Assembly (NCBI GenBank): GCA_905234835.1
Contig: CAJOIZ010000007.1
Location: 45,561 to 109,560 of the forward strand
Origin: Paludibacteraceae bacterium
GTDB taxonomy: Bacteria > Bacteroidota > Bacteroidia > Bacteroidales > Paludibacteraceae
Length of the DNA stretch: 64,000 nucleotides
Direction of reading: 5' to 3'
The number at the start of each line of letters is the position of its first letter. The first letter of the stretch is position 1. A program made the translations under genes and the position numbers. The notes beneath the pieces are model-generated. The model saw nothing but the letters and a program-made list of their open reading frames with translations, did no database searches and was not told the origin of the DNA. Positions 48,933-58,094 of the stretch are shown piece after piece.

Positions 48933-49484
48933 TCAGTGTTTGTACTTGTAACGTGACACTGTCTTTCCTTTGGCTATATTGGCCAATTTGCTACGCACAA
49001 ACTGCTTGCGGATAGGCGAAATACGATCGGTAAAGACGTGCGCTTCAAGGTGATCATACTCATGCAAAACGATGCGTGCTTTGAAATCGGTGAAGGTATC
49101 CGTGTGCTCGTTGAAATCTTCATCCTGATAACGGATGGTGATTGTTTTTGGACGTACCACGTTCTCCGATATGCCGGGCAGCGACAGGCAGCCTTCACTA
49201 TAAGATACCGTTTCTTCGCTTTGCTCGAGGATGACAGGGTTGATAAAAGCCTGCTTAAAATCCGCACATTCAGGGTAGTCGTCTTTCAGTTCCGAACCGT
49301 CCACAACGAACAGCCGAATAGACTTTCCGACTTGCGGAGCTGCCAAACCGCAACCCTCCGCACCGGTCAGTGTCTCGTGCATATCAGCAATCAGTTGCTT
49401 GATGTTCAAGTCCGTGTCGGGAGCAATCTCCTCTGTCGGTTTGCGAAGCGCCGGCTGACCATATAAATAGATAGGAAGAATCAT
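48933..49484 (-). CDS. def: Peptide deformylase
   Basis: GCGLAAPQVGKSIRLFVVD, EGCLSLPGI, VLHEYDHLEAHVFTDR (HEYDH). Confidence 0.96.
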   Translation of the reverse strand: MILPIYLYGQPALRKPTEEIAPDTDLNIKQLIADMHETLTGAEGCGLAAPQVGKSIRLFVVDGSELKDDYPECADFKQAFINPVILEQSEETVSYSEGCLSLPGISENVVRPKTITIRYQDEDFNEHTDTFTDFKARIVLHEYDHLEAHVFTDRISPIRKQFVRSKLANIAKGKTVSRYKYKH

Positions 49485-49514
49485 TTCAATGGATAGTTGA
49501 GAGTTGAGGGTGTT

Positions 49515-49931
49515 TTAAAGAGTCTGAAGGTAGTCTTCAAGGATGATACATGCAGCGATTTTATCAACTACTGCTTTGTCCTGCCGCTGTTTCTTCTTCA
49601 TTCCTCCTAATATCATCGCCTGATGCGCGAGAGTGGAGGTGAAACGCTCATCATATTCATATAAAGGCTTTTCGGGAAAAAGTTTGCGGAAACGTTGAAC
49701 GAAGGGACGTATATACTGCATACTGCTACTTTCCTCCCCGTTTAGTTGGGTCGGATGTCCGATGACCACTTCATCCACCTCGTTGTTTTGAAAATACTCT
49801 TGCAACCAATCAACGAGCTGACCTGTCGGCAGCGTGAGCAACGGATTAGCCGTTATCCGAAGCGGGTCGGTGACGGCTAATCCGGTACGTTTCTGTCCGT
49901 AGTCGATTGCAAGAACACGTCCCATTATCAA
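49515..49931 (-). CDS. ruvX: Holliday junction resolvase RuvX/YqgF
   Basis: GRVLAIDYGQKRTGLAVTDPLRITANPL, YDERFTSTLA, DKAVVDKIAACIILEDYL. Confidence 0.96.
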   Translation of the reverse strand: MIMGRVLAIDYGQKRTGLAVTDPLRITANPLLTLPTGQLVDWLQEYFQNNEVDEVVIGHPTQLNGEESSSMQYIRPFVQRFRKLFPEKPLYEYDERFTSTLAHQAMILGGMKKKQRQDKAVVDKIAACIILEDYLQTL

Positions 49932-51154
49932 TCAGCGAGTTCGTCGTACTCTTTCTGCATACCCAGGCGGTAATAGAGCGAACGCAACTGATGCTTGTAC
50001 GTGTAGTCTTCCGGCTTGAGTTCGTGCGCCTTTTGGAAGTAAGGCAGCGCTTTCTTGAACGTGTCAGTAATTTCCACGCGGGCCATCTTGAAGTCTTTCG
50101 CATTCATATAAGCCGCTTTCTCATTCAGTTCGTTGGCTATATCCACATAGACTACGCCATAGTTGTACCAAAGATCCGCATTGTCGGGAGCACCTTTCAA
50201 AGCCTCTTCATAGACCGCTATCGCTTCATCGAAACGCTTTTGCATATCCAGAATGGAACCTTTGAGCAGGAGATACTGGGTCTGCGGATCCACTGCAATG
50301 GCTTTGTCCAGATAAGCCAGAGCTTCATCCATATGACCGCTGTTAACGAGGTTGTTGATGCGGTTCTGCATAAACCACGTATTGTCAGGGAAACGGTTAA
50401 TGCACTCGTCCAGCCATGCATTGGCAGATGCCGAGTCGTTGGCATTGATATAACTCTGATAGATGAACTGTCCTGCCTGAACCGGCTTGATATTCTGTTC
50501 TATCAGTTTACGAAATTCCACAATAGCCACATCGTACATCTGTGCATTATAAGCAGCCAAAGCGGTATTGTAGCAGATGTCCTGATAAGTGGTATCACGT
50601 GGAAGACGTTCCTGATAGCGTTTTTCCGCCATCATTTCGAGGTCGGGAATAGAGACGTAGGCATTGAACGCCTCGTAAGCCTTCGCAAAATCCTGCTTTT
50701 CCCACAGGTTGTAAGCGTAGTAAACCAGTTCTCGACGCTCGTAGTATTCCACCATCTTTTCGGCTATTTTTCTGCGGGTACCCGTATCATATTTAGCTTT
50801 GCCCTTCTTGTCATAAACAGGGGTCATAGCCAGTTTGTCCGCCTGCAGCCAATAGTTGTAACTCTCCAAAACAGCGGTGCCGCGGACGTTGTAATCCGTT
50901 CCCCCTTTGCCCAATTGCAGTTTGAGGTATTCGGCCTCGTTCTGTTTGTAGCCGATCATACCGGCGATATACCATGTCTTGGCCTGGTCTTTGGTTTCGT
51001 CGTTGGCGATTGCCTCCTTGATAGCGGCACGCGCCCCCGCATAATCGGGTGTTTCCGCTAAAGCGAGGTTCTCGGCTTTCCGTACATTCGCTTTCTGTGC
51101 TATGCAGCTTGCGCTTATCAGCGCAACAGCTGCCATACATAAAATCTTCTTCAT
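49928..51154 (-). CDS. Exported tetratricopeptide repeat protein
   Basis: Signal peptide; TPRs (GHMDEALAYLDKAIAVDPQTQYLLLKGSILDMQKRFDEAIAVYEEALK). Confidence 0.85.
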   Translation of the reverse strand: MKKILCMAAVALISASCIAQKANVRKAENLALAETPDYAGARAAIKEAIANDETKDQAKTWYIAGMIGYKQNEAEYLKLQLGKGGTDYNVRGTAVLESYNYWLQADKLAMTPVYDKKGKAKYDTGTRRKIAEKMVEYYERRELVYYAYNLWEKQDFAKAYEAFNAYVSIPDLEMMAEKRYQERLPRDTTYQDICYNTALAAYNAQMYDVAIVEFRKLIEQNIKPVQAGQFIYQSYINANDSASANAWLDECINRFPDNTWFMQNRINNLVNSGHMDEALAYLDKAIAVDPQTQYLLLKGSILDMQKRFDEAIAVYEEALKGAPDNADLWYNYGVVYVDIANELNEKAAYMNAKDFKMARVEITDTFKKALPYFQKAHELKPEDYTYKHQLRSLYYRLGMQKEYDELAD

Positions 51155-51168
51155 AGTCTTTCTATGTA

Positions 51169-53748
51169 TTATTCGTTGTTATCTGAAAGTATCTCCGTCT
51201 GTGAATCCTCTGCAACATCCGTGCCATTCTGTTCTTCGTCCTCGTTTTTAGGCACTATGCACCCAAACATCAGTGTGTCGTTGCGCTTCTGCAGTTCAAT
51301 GAGTTTGACGCCCTGTGTGGCACGACCCTGCACACGGATGGAGTCCATCGCCATACGGATAGCAGTACCCGACTTGGTAATGAGCATCAAGTCGTCGTTG
51401 TCGTCCACAGCGTGCAGACCGATTACGTTGCCGGTCTTGTCGGTTATGTTCATCGTCTTCACGCCCTTCGCTCCGCGGCTCGTGATGCGGTAAACGGGTT
51501 CGCCGTCCTCGTCGTCAAGGCGCGTGCGCTTGCCGTAGCCGTTCTCCGAGATGACCAGAACTGTCTTGTCGCTGTTCTTCTCGACGCAAATCATACCTAC
51601 GGCGTAGTCTTTTCCGTCCTCCTCTAACCGGATGGCCCGTACGCCGCTCGCCGTTCTGCCCATCGGACGCACCAGGTTCTCCGGGAAACGGACCACCTTG
51701 CCGTTATACGACGCAATGAGCATCTGACTCTCGCCGTCCGTCAGCGTCACGCCTATCAGCGCATCGCCTTCACGCAGACCAACCGCATTGATACCGTTGG
51801 CACGCGGACGGCTGTACGACTCCAGTGTGGTCTTCTTCATCAGACCGTTGCGCGTAGCAAAAATCAGGTAATGGTTCTGCACGTAGTCGGGATCGTTCAA
51901 GCCCTTCACATTGATGAAGGCACATACCTTGTCGCCCTTCTCAAGGTTGATAATATTCTGTATGGCGCGCCCTTTCGACTGGCGGTTGCCTTCCGGCAGG
52001 TCATATACTTTCTGCCAATACAGGCGGCCGTTAGCCGTAAAGAACATCATCGTCGAGTGCATCGAGGCCTGATGGACGTACTCGATGAAATCCTCGTCGC
52101 GCGAAGCGGAGGCACGTGAGCCGATGCCGCCTCTTCCCTGCTGACGGAAATCCGCCAGCGGAGTGCGCTTGATATAGCCGAGATGGGAAATAGTGATGAC
52201 CATATCGTCGTCGGCATACATATCCTCGGGATTGAACTCGGTCGCCATCTTCACCACTTTGGTGCGGCGTTCGTCCGCATACTTGGTCTTAATCTCCTCG
52301 CACTCCTCAATGATGACCTGATAGCGCAGGATCTCGCTGCCGAGCAGTTCCTTCAGGTGCTCGATCTGCTTCTGCAGGTCGGCATACTCCTGTTTGAGTT
52401 CGTCTATACGCAGACCGGTGAGGGCGCTCAGACGCATATCCACGATGGCCTTCGACTGGAGGTTATCCAGATTGAAGCGTTTCTCAAGGTTGGTCTGCGC
52501 GTCCTGCGGGGTACGCGATGCGCGGATGATGTGCACCACCTCGTCTATGTTGTCCACTGCAATAATCAAGCCTTCGAGGATGTGCGCACGTTCTTCGGCT
52601 TTGCGCAGTTCCCAGCGTGTGCGGCGTGTCACCACGTCCATACGGTGCTCAATGAAATTGCCAATGAGCTGTTTGAGATTCAGCAACATCGGACGGCCTT
52701 TCACGAGCGCAATATTGTTCACCGAGAAGCTTGACTGCAGGTCGGTGTATTTGTATAGTTTGTTGAGAACCACCTGCGCGTTGGCGTCTTTCTTCAGCTC
52801 AACCACAATGCGGATGTCGCGTTTTGACTGGTCACTGATGTCGCTGATGCCCTCTATCTTCTTATCGCTGACGAGGTCGGCTATTTTCTTCACGAGGTCG
52901 CTTTTCACCACGCCATAAGGCAGTTCGGTGATGATAATATGCTCACGACCGTTGTTCTCCGTCTCTATGTCGGCATTGGAGCGGATGACGATACGTCCTC
53001 TACCTGTCTCAAAAGCGTCACGAACGCCCTGATAGCCGTAGATGGTGCCGCCTGTGGGGAAATCGGGAGCCTTGACGTATTGCATCAGTTCGGCTACGGT
53101 TATCTCTTCGGGCACTTCCATTCCGTTGGCTTTGGCTTCGTCAATGGCAATCTGCCGCTTAACGTATGCCACGCAGCCGTCTATCACCTCACCGAGGTTG
53201 TGGGTCGCCATGTTTGTCGCCATACCCACGGCTATACCTGTCGCGCCATTCACCAGCAGATTGGGGAAACGGGTAGGCAGAACGACCGGCTCGCGCATCG
53301 TGTCGTCGAAGTTCAGCTGCATGTCCACGGTGTCCTTCTCTATGTCGCGCAGCATCTCCTCTGCCAGTTTGCTCAGGCGCGCCTCCGTATAACGCATCGC
53401 AGCGGGGCTGTCGCCGTCCACCGAGCCGAAGTTGCCCTGGCCGTCCACGAGGCAGTAGCGCATGTTCCACGGCTGCGCCATACGCACCAGCGTGCCATAG
53501 ATGGATGAGTCGCCGTGGGGGTGGTACTTACCCATTACCTCACCCACGATACGTGCGCTCTTCTTCGTCGGTTTGTCGCTCGTGTTGCCCAGTTCATTCA
53601 TTCCGAACAGCACGCGCCGGTGAACGGGCTTGAATCCGTCGCGCACATCAGGCAGGGCGCGGCTCACAATCACACTCATCGAATAGTCGATATACGACGA
53701 GCGCATTTCTTCATCAATCTTAACGGGAATAATTCTGTCTTCTGACAT
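51169..53748 (-). CDS. gyrA: DNA gyrase subunit A
   Basis: [50 protein letters not shown]; GyrA C-terminal beta-pinwheel repeats. Confidence 0.97.
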   Translation of the reverse strand: MSEDRIIPVKIDEEMRSSYIDYSMSVIVSRALPDVRDGFKPVHRRVLFGMNELGNTSDKPTKKSARIVGEVMGKYHPHGDSSIYGTLVRMAQPWNMRYCLVDGQGNFGSVDGDSPAAMRYTEARLSKLAEEMLRDIEKDTVDMQLNFDDTMREPVVLPTRFPNLLVNGATGIAVGMATNMATHNLGEVIDGCVAYVKRQIAIDEAKANGMEVPEEITVAELMQYVKAPDFPTGGTIYGYQGVRDAFETGRGRIVIRSNADIETENNGREHIIITELPYGVVKSDLVKKIADLVSDKKIEGISDISDQSKRDIRIVVELKKDANAQVVLNKLYKYTDLQSSFSVNNIALVKGRPMLLNLKQLIGNFIEHRMDVVTRRTRWELRKAEERAHILEGLIIAVDNIDEVVHIIRASRTPQDAQTNLEKRFNLDNLQSKAIVDMRLSALTGLRIDELKQEYADLQKQIEHLKELLGSEILRYQVIIEECEEIKTKYADERRTKVVKMATEFNPEDMYADDDMVITISHLGYIKRTPLADFRQQGRGGIGSRASASRDEDFIEYVHQASMHSTMMFFTANGRLYWQKVYDLPEGNRQSKGRAIQNIINLEKGDKVCAFINVKGLNDPDYVQNHYLIFATRNGLMKKTTLESYSRPRANGINAVGLREGDALIGVTLTDGESQMLIASYNGKVVRFPENLVRPMGRTASGVRAIRLEEDGKDYAVGMICVEKNSDKTVLVISENGYGKRTRLDDEDGEPVYRITSRGAKGVKTMNITDKTGNVIGLHAVDDNDDLMLITKSGTAIRMAMDSIRVQGRATQGVKLIELQKRNDTLMFGCIVPKNEDEEQNGTDVAEDSQTEILSDNNE

Positions 53749-53820
53749 AATATATTGTATATTTTTGTATTACATTCCTTTCAACATCGGGAGAAGCAGG
53801 TTATCCCCCGAAAAAGCGTG

Positions 53821-53828
53821 CAAAAATA
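53821..53828 (-). promoter_or_regulatory. Candidate -7 box TATTTTTG for gyrA
   Basis: CAAAAATA on + strand about 73 nt upstream of ATG 53748. Confidence 0.45.
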
Positions 53829-53919
53829 CATCAAAAAAGGGAAATGTGCAACACCTCCCTTGTTTTTTTTCGTTTTTTCGCTTCCATTAGTTGTTTGGAA
53901 CACTCCCCGAAAAGGCATA

Positions 53920-54819
53920 CTACCTGCCCTTAAAATGCAAATAAAGCCCGTTTTCACCGATTTGCATCCGACAAGAGCTGTTGAAAAGCAGCGGAAAATT
54001 CATTTCGTCATGCCCTGCGGGAAAGCCGAAATACAGCGGATACGAATAGTCGCTCACAGCATCGGCTATAGTCTCATATACGCTTTGCCCCATTCCTGCA
54101 TCGTCCTCGCAATCAGTCATCTGCCCCACAACCAGTCCGCTTATCCGTTCCAGCACGCCGCTCATTCGCAGGTTGCGCATCATGCGGTCAATATGGTAAT
54201 GCCGTTCGCATATATCCTCGATGAAAAGAATGACAGGCTCTTCCGCCTTGTCCAAGACAGCACCCAACCCCCACGGCGTGGCCTGCAGACCGTACAGCAC
54301 ACTCAGATTGCCACCGACCATCCGTCCTTCCGTCTCGCCCGAGCGGTTCAGCGCGTGTGCAGGAAACTGATACTCAATATCCTCCCCTTCGATGGCACGC
54401 TTCCACTGCAGCACATCCCCACGCCCTTCGTTCTCCGCATTCAGCCTGCACATCATCCCGTGAAGCGACTTGCGTCCGTTCACGGTGCACCACTGATGCA
54501 ACAAAGTTATATCCGAAAAACCTACCACTAAAGGCATCTGTTCCCTTGCTAACGATGCCGGCAGACAGTCAATAATCTGCTGCAGACCGTACCCGCCGCG
54601 TGAGCAAAGCACCACATCGGCATCCGACTCCAGAGCCTCCGTCAGGTCTTCCAACCGCTGTTCCGCCGTGGCGGCAAAACGTCCGCACCGTCCGCGTGCG
54701 TACCTCCCTTCGCACACCTGCCAGCCCCAGCCGCGCATAACGGCGGACGACTGCTCAATGCGCTCCGGGTCAACCGCACCCGACGGAGATATAATCCTTA
54801 CCTTCATCAATGTAAACAC
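53920..54819 (-). CDS. LD-carboxypeptidase (S66 peptidase)
   Basis: VRIISPSGAVDPERI, VVLCSRGGYGLQQIIDCL, GFSDITLLHQW, GGNLSVLYGLQATPW. Confidence 0.93.
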   Translation of the reverse strand: MFTLMKVRIISPSGAVDPERIEQSSAVMRGWGWQVCEGRYARGRCGRFAATAEQRLEDLTEALESDADVVLCSRGGYGLQQIIDCLPASLAREQMPLVVGFSDITLLHQWCTVNGRKSLHGMMCRLNAENEGRGDVLQWKRAIEGEDIEYQFPAHALNRSGETEGRMVGGNLSVLYGLQATPWGLGAVLDKAEEPVILFIEDICERHYHIDRMMRNLRMSGVLERISGLVVGQMTDCEDDAGMGQSVYETIADAVSDYSYPLYFGFPAGHDEMNFPLLFNSSCRMQIGENGLYLHFKGR

Positions 54820-55691
54820 TTAATACATTCCCGCAACTCGTCCTGCACCGCCTGCGAATTGGCGACCAACGGAAGCCGCAGCACATTCTCTATCAGCCCC
54901 ATCTGGCTGAGGACTGTTTTTATGCCCGCAGGGTTGCCCTCCTTGAAGAGCAGCCGTATGAACAGGTCGTATTCCGCCTGCAGACGGCTGTCCTGTTCGT
55001 GAACTATCCGTCTGAACACCTCGGGATAAGCATTGGAAGCCACAGAAATCAGTCCGTTGCCACCACGAGCCATCACCTCTGCCGCTAAACCGTCATCCCC
55101 GCTGATAACCAACAGCCTGCCGTCCGTTTCCTCCTTGCTCAAATCAATCAGCCTGCCTATCTGCTCCATATTGCCAGACGCTTCCTTCACGCCCGCCACC
55201 TTGTCAGGACAGCTCTTGTATATCCGTATGGCGGTCTCGGGCAACATATTCACGCCCGTACGACCCGGTACATTATATAATATGAGAGGTACGGGACTCA
55301 CTTCCGCTATAGCACTGAAGTGTCGGTACAGACCTTCCTGTGAGGGTTTGTTGTAGTAGGGGCAGACGCTCAGTATAGCGGAGAAATGCGCAGAAAGCCA
55401 CTCCTTCTGTGCTTTCAGTCGGGCTGTCACGGCTGCTGTGCAATTACCGCCCAGACCCAGTACCAACGGCAGACGGCCCGCGTTCCGACTGATAACAAAG
55501 TCCGCAACCGCCCGTTGTTCCTCGTCCGTCATCGTCACCGCCTCGCCCGTCGTTCCTAATACTACAAGGTAGTCCGCACCGTCAGCCACCTGTCGGTCAA
55601 CCAACCGCGCCAGAGCATCATAGTCCGGATCGCCCGTGCCCGTGAACGGAGTGACCAAAGCCGTACCCAGTCCTGTCAGTTCAGCTTTCAT
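54807..55691 (-). CDS. dapA: 4-hydroxy-tetrahydrodipicolinate synthase
   Basis: GLGTALVTPFTGTGDPDYDALARLVDRQV, VVLGTTGEAVTMTDEEQ, LILYNVPGRTGVNM, GVKEASGNMEQI. Confidence 0.96.
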   Translation of the reverse strand: MKAELTGLGTALVTPFTGTGDPDYDALARLVDRQVADGADYLVVLGTTGEAVTMTDEEQRAVADFVISRNAGRLPLVLGLGGNCTAAVTARLKAQKEWLSAHFSAILSVCPYYNKPSQEGLYRHFSAIAEVSPVPLILYNVPGRTGVNMLPETAIRIYKSCPDKVAGVKEASGNMEQIGRLIDLSKEETDGRLLVISGDDGLAAEVMARGGNGLISVASNAYPEVFRRIVHEQDSRLQAEYDLFIRLLFKEGNPAGIKTVLSQMGLIENVLRLPLVANSQAVQDELRECIKCLH

Positions 55692-55694
55692 ATC

Positions 55695-56225
55695 TCAGTC
55701 CTTGCTTTCAATCGTCTGCAGGTAATGCACAATCTGGTTGAACAGCGGCGTATGGTCATCCTGCGCAGCCATCTCGATGTCGAAGTCGTGCAGACCGTCC
55801 ACGATATGCCGTCCAGCTTTGAACCGCGCCCGTGCCGACATCGCTGCGTAATGCAACGGAAGACACAGCGTTTGTGTCAGGTCAATCACAAGGTCATACT
55901 CATTCTCCGCAATATCGGCAACCACTTCTTTGTTGAGCCGGTTCAGTATGTTCCTGTCCTTCGTACCCAGCATACGGCTCTGCGGCAGGATGGGCGACTG
56001 CACGTCCTTGCGCTCCACGTAACCTAACAGCGACACCTGCTTGTCTTCCAGCATCAGCCGTCGCATGATCTCGCGCACGTCGCCGTTCTTCTCCATCACG
56101 TCGCTGTCATACACCAGCAGCACCGTCCGCACCTTGTCCCATTGAGGGAAGCGCACGTCGCGGATGGGTTGCCGCTTCAGCTCACGCTCGAACAACCACT
56201 GCCTGAATCTGTCAAGGATATTCAT
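55695..56225 (-). CDS. DUF6913-like conserved hypothetical protein
   Basis: ORF in operon with dapA; VLLVYDSDV...LVIDLTQTLCLPLHYAAMSARARFKAGRH. Confidence 0.7.
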   Translation of the reverse strand: MNILDRFRQWLFERELKRQPIRDVRFPQWDKVRTVLLVYDSDVMEKNGDVREIMRRLMLEDKQVSLLGYVERKDVQSPILPQSRMLGTKDRNILNRLNKEVVADIAENEYDLVIDLTQTLCLPLHYAAMSARARFKAGRHIVDGLHDFDIEMAAQDDHTPLFNQIVHYLQTIESKD

Positions 56226-56234
56226 TGCTTTGGT

Positions 56235-57530
56235 TTACTTGCAGGTAACGAGATAGTAACTCTTCTTGCCCTTCTGGAATAGGATGTACCGGCTGTTGAT
56301 GAGAGACTGCACGGTGATAGGTGTCTGCGCATCAGTCAGTTTCTGCTTGTTCATACTCAGTCCGTTCGCCTGTATCATCTTTCTTGCCTCGCCTTTCGAG
56401 GGGAAGATATGCGTCTTCTCAGCCAGCAGGTCAAGCGGTGCAATGCCCTGTTCCAGTTCCTCGCGGCTCACTTCGTACTGCTCAACGCCCTCGAACACTT
56501 GCAGGAACGTCTCCTCGTCTAACCCTTCCAATGCCTCTTTCGTGGCGTTGCCGAACAGGATATTGGTGGCATTGACGGCTGTCTCGTAGTCCTGCACGCT
56601 GTGTACCATGCATGTCACCTCTTTGGCAAGCCGTTTCTGCAGTACGCGCAGGTGCGGAGCGGCATCGTGTTCCGCTATCAGAGCATCTATCTCCTCTTTC
56701 TCAAGGGAAGTGAATATCTTGATGTACCGCTTGGCGTCCTCATCTGCCACGTTCAGCCAGAACTGATAGAAACGGTACGGACTGGTGTAGTTCCTGTCGA
56801 GCCACACGTTGCCGCTCTCCGTCTTGCCGAACTTCACGCCGTCCGATTTGGTTATCAGCGGACACGTCAGCGCATAGGCGTCGTTGCCTGTCATCTTCTT
56901 GATGAGTTCCGTACCGGTCGTGATGTTGCCCCATTGGTCCGAACCGCCCATCTGCAACTTGCAGTTCTTGTGCTCGTTCAGATAAACAAAGTCGTACCCC
57001 TGCAGCAGCTGGTAGGTAAACTCCGTGAACGACATGCCCTGCGAGTACTCGCCGTTGAAGCGTTTCTTCACCGAGTCTTTCGCCATCATGTAGTTCACTG
57101 TGATGAGTTTGCCCACGTTGCGCGCGAAGTCGAGGAACGTGTAGTCTTTCATCCAGTCGTAGTTGTTCACCAGTTCGGCGGCGTTGGGCGCGTCCGAATT
57201 GAAGTCAAGGAAATGCTCCAACTGCTTCCGTATGGCGGCAACGTTATGACGAAGGGTCTCTTCCGTCAGCAGATTGCGCTCGGCGGACTTGCCCGACGGG
57301 TCGCCTATCATGCCGGTCGCACCGCCTATCAGCGCGATAGGCTTGTGTCCGCAGCGTTGCAGGTGACGCAGCATCATGATGCTGCACAGGTGTCCTATAT
57401 GCAGGCTGTCTGCGGTCGGATCGATGCCCACGTAGGCCGTTGTCGGCTCTTTCATCAGTTGCTCCTCCGTGCCGGGCATGATGTCCTGCAGCATACCACG
57501 CCAACGGAGCTCTTCTACAAAGTTCTTCAT
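56235..57530 (-). CDS. tyrS: Tyrosine--tRNA ligase
   Basis: [72 protein letters not shown]4-like C-term. Confidence 0.97.
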   Translation of the reverse strand: MKNFVEELRWRGMLQDIMPGTEEQLMKEPTTAYVGIDPTADSLHIGHLCSIMMLRHLQRCGHKPIALIGGATGMIGDPSGKSAERNLLTEETLRHNVAAIRKQLEHFLDFNSDAPNAAELVNNYDWMKDYTFLDFARNVGKLITVNYMMAKDSVKKRFNGEYSQGMSFTEFTYQLLQGYDFVYLNEHKNCKLQMGGSDQWGNITTGTELIKKMTGNDAYALTCPLITKSDGVKFGKTESGNVWLDRNYTSPYRFYQFWLNVADEDAKRYIKIFTSLEKEEIDALIAEHDAAPHLRVLQKRLAKEVTCMVHSVQDYETAVNATNILFGNATKEALEGLDEETFLQVFEGVEQYEVSREELEQGIAPLDLLAEKTHIFPSKGEARKMIQANGLSMNKQKLTDAQTPITVQSLINSRYILFQKGKKSYYLVTCK

Positions 57531-57561
57531 ATATGATTTGGTTCTTTTATGTCAAGTGCCG

Positions 57562-57569
57562 CAAAATTA
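57562..57569 (-). promoter_or_regulatory. Bacteroidetes -7 box TAATTTTG for tyrS
   Basis: CAAAATTA on + strand 32 nt upstream of ATG 57530. Confidence 0.5.
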
Positions 57570-57664
57570 CAACATTTTCACAATATGCAGCAACAATATA
57601 CAAACTTTTTCACGCTCGCCGGTATTTCATGCCTCTGCCGCATCTCTCCCAAACGTTACCCACA

Positions 57665-57708
57665 GGTAGCGCAAGGGTAGCCCAAGGGTAGCGCAAAGGT
57701 AGCGCAAA
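57665..57708. repeat. 11-bp tandem array, 4 units (GGTAGCGCAAR)
   Basis: ggtagcgcaag ggtagcccaag ggtagcgcaaa ggtagcgcaaa. Confidence 0.95.
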
Positions 57709-57779
57709 GCAGTGTTCTATACTGCTCCACTCTACCGTTCTTTCAGCATCACAACAGCGTCAAAACAGCAAGCAATTAC

Positions 57780-57845
57780 GACAACGACACGATAACGACA
57801 CGACAACGACACGATAACGAGTCGATAACGACACGATAACGAGCC
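57780..57845. repeat. 11-bp tandem array, 6 units (GAYAACGACAC), reverse complement of the 24.8-kb array
   Basis: gacaacgacac gataacgacac gacaacgacac gataacgagtc gataacgacac gataacgagcc. Confidence 0.95.
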
Positions 57846-58012
57846 ATACTTTCACCGTATAATCCCAGTATGACGAAACTCCCTCCGTATGACCCTTCCT
57901 CTTTCGTCGCCGGATGCCCTTAAAGTGCACCCGAAAAGACACCAAAAGACAAAAGCGATAGCCTATCTTACGAAAAAATACACATCCTATTGCAAATTTT
58001 AACGAAACGCCA

Positions 58013-58020
58013 TACCTTTG
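58013..58020 (+). promoter_or_regulatory. Bacteroidetes -7 box TACCTTTG for ppdK
   Basis: TACCTTTG about 75 nt upstream of ATG 58095. Confidence 0.55.
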
Positions 58021-58094
58021 TGCGCTTTTTTGATAAAAGACTGCAAACGAAAGACGGCAACAATATTAACTTAACATAACATTCACAATCAACT

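Noticed and set aside
53755-54531. 258-aa + ORF upstream of gyrA
   Set aside because: Mostly antisense to the LD-carboxypeptidase gene and starts in the gyrA promoter region
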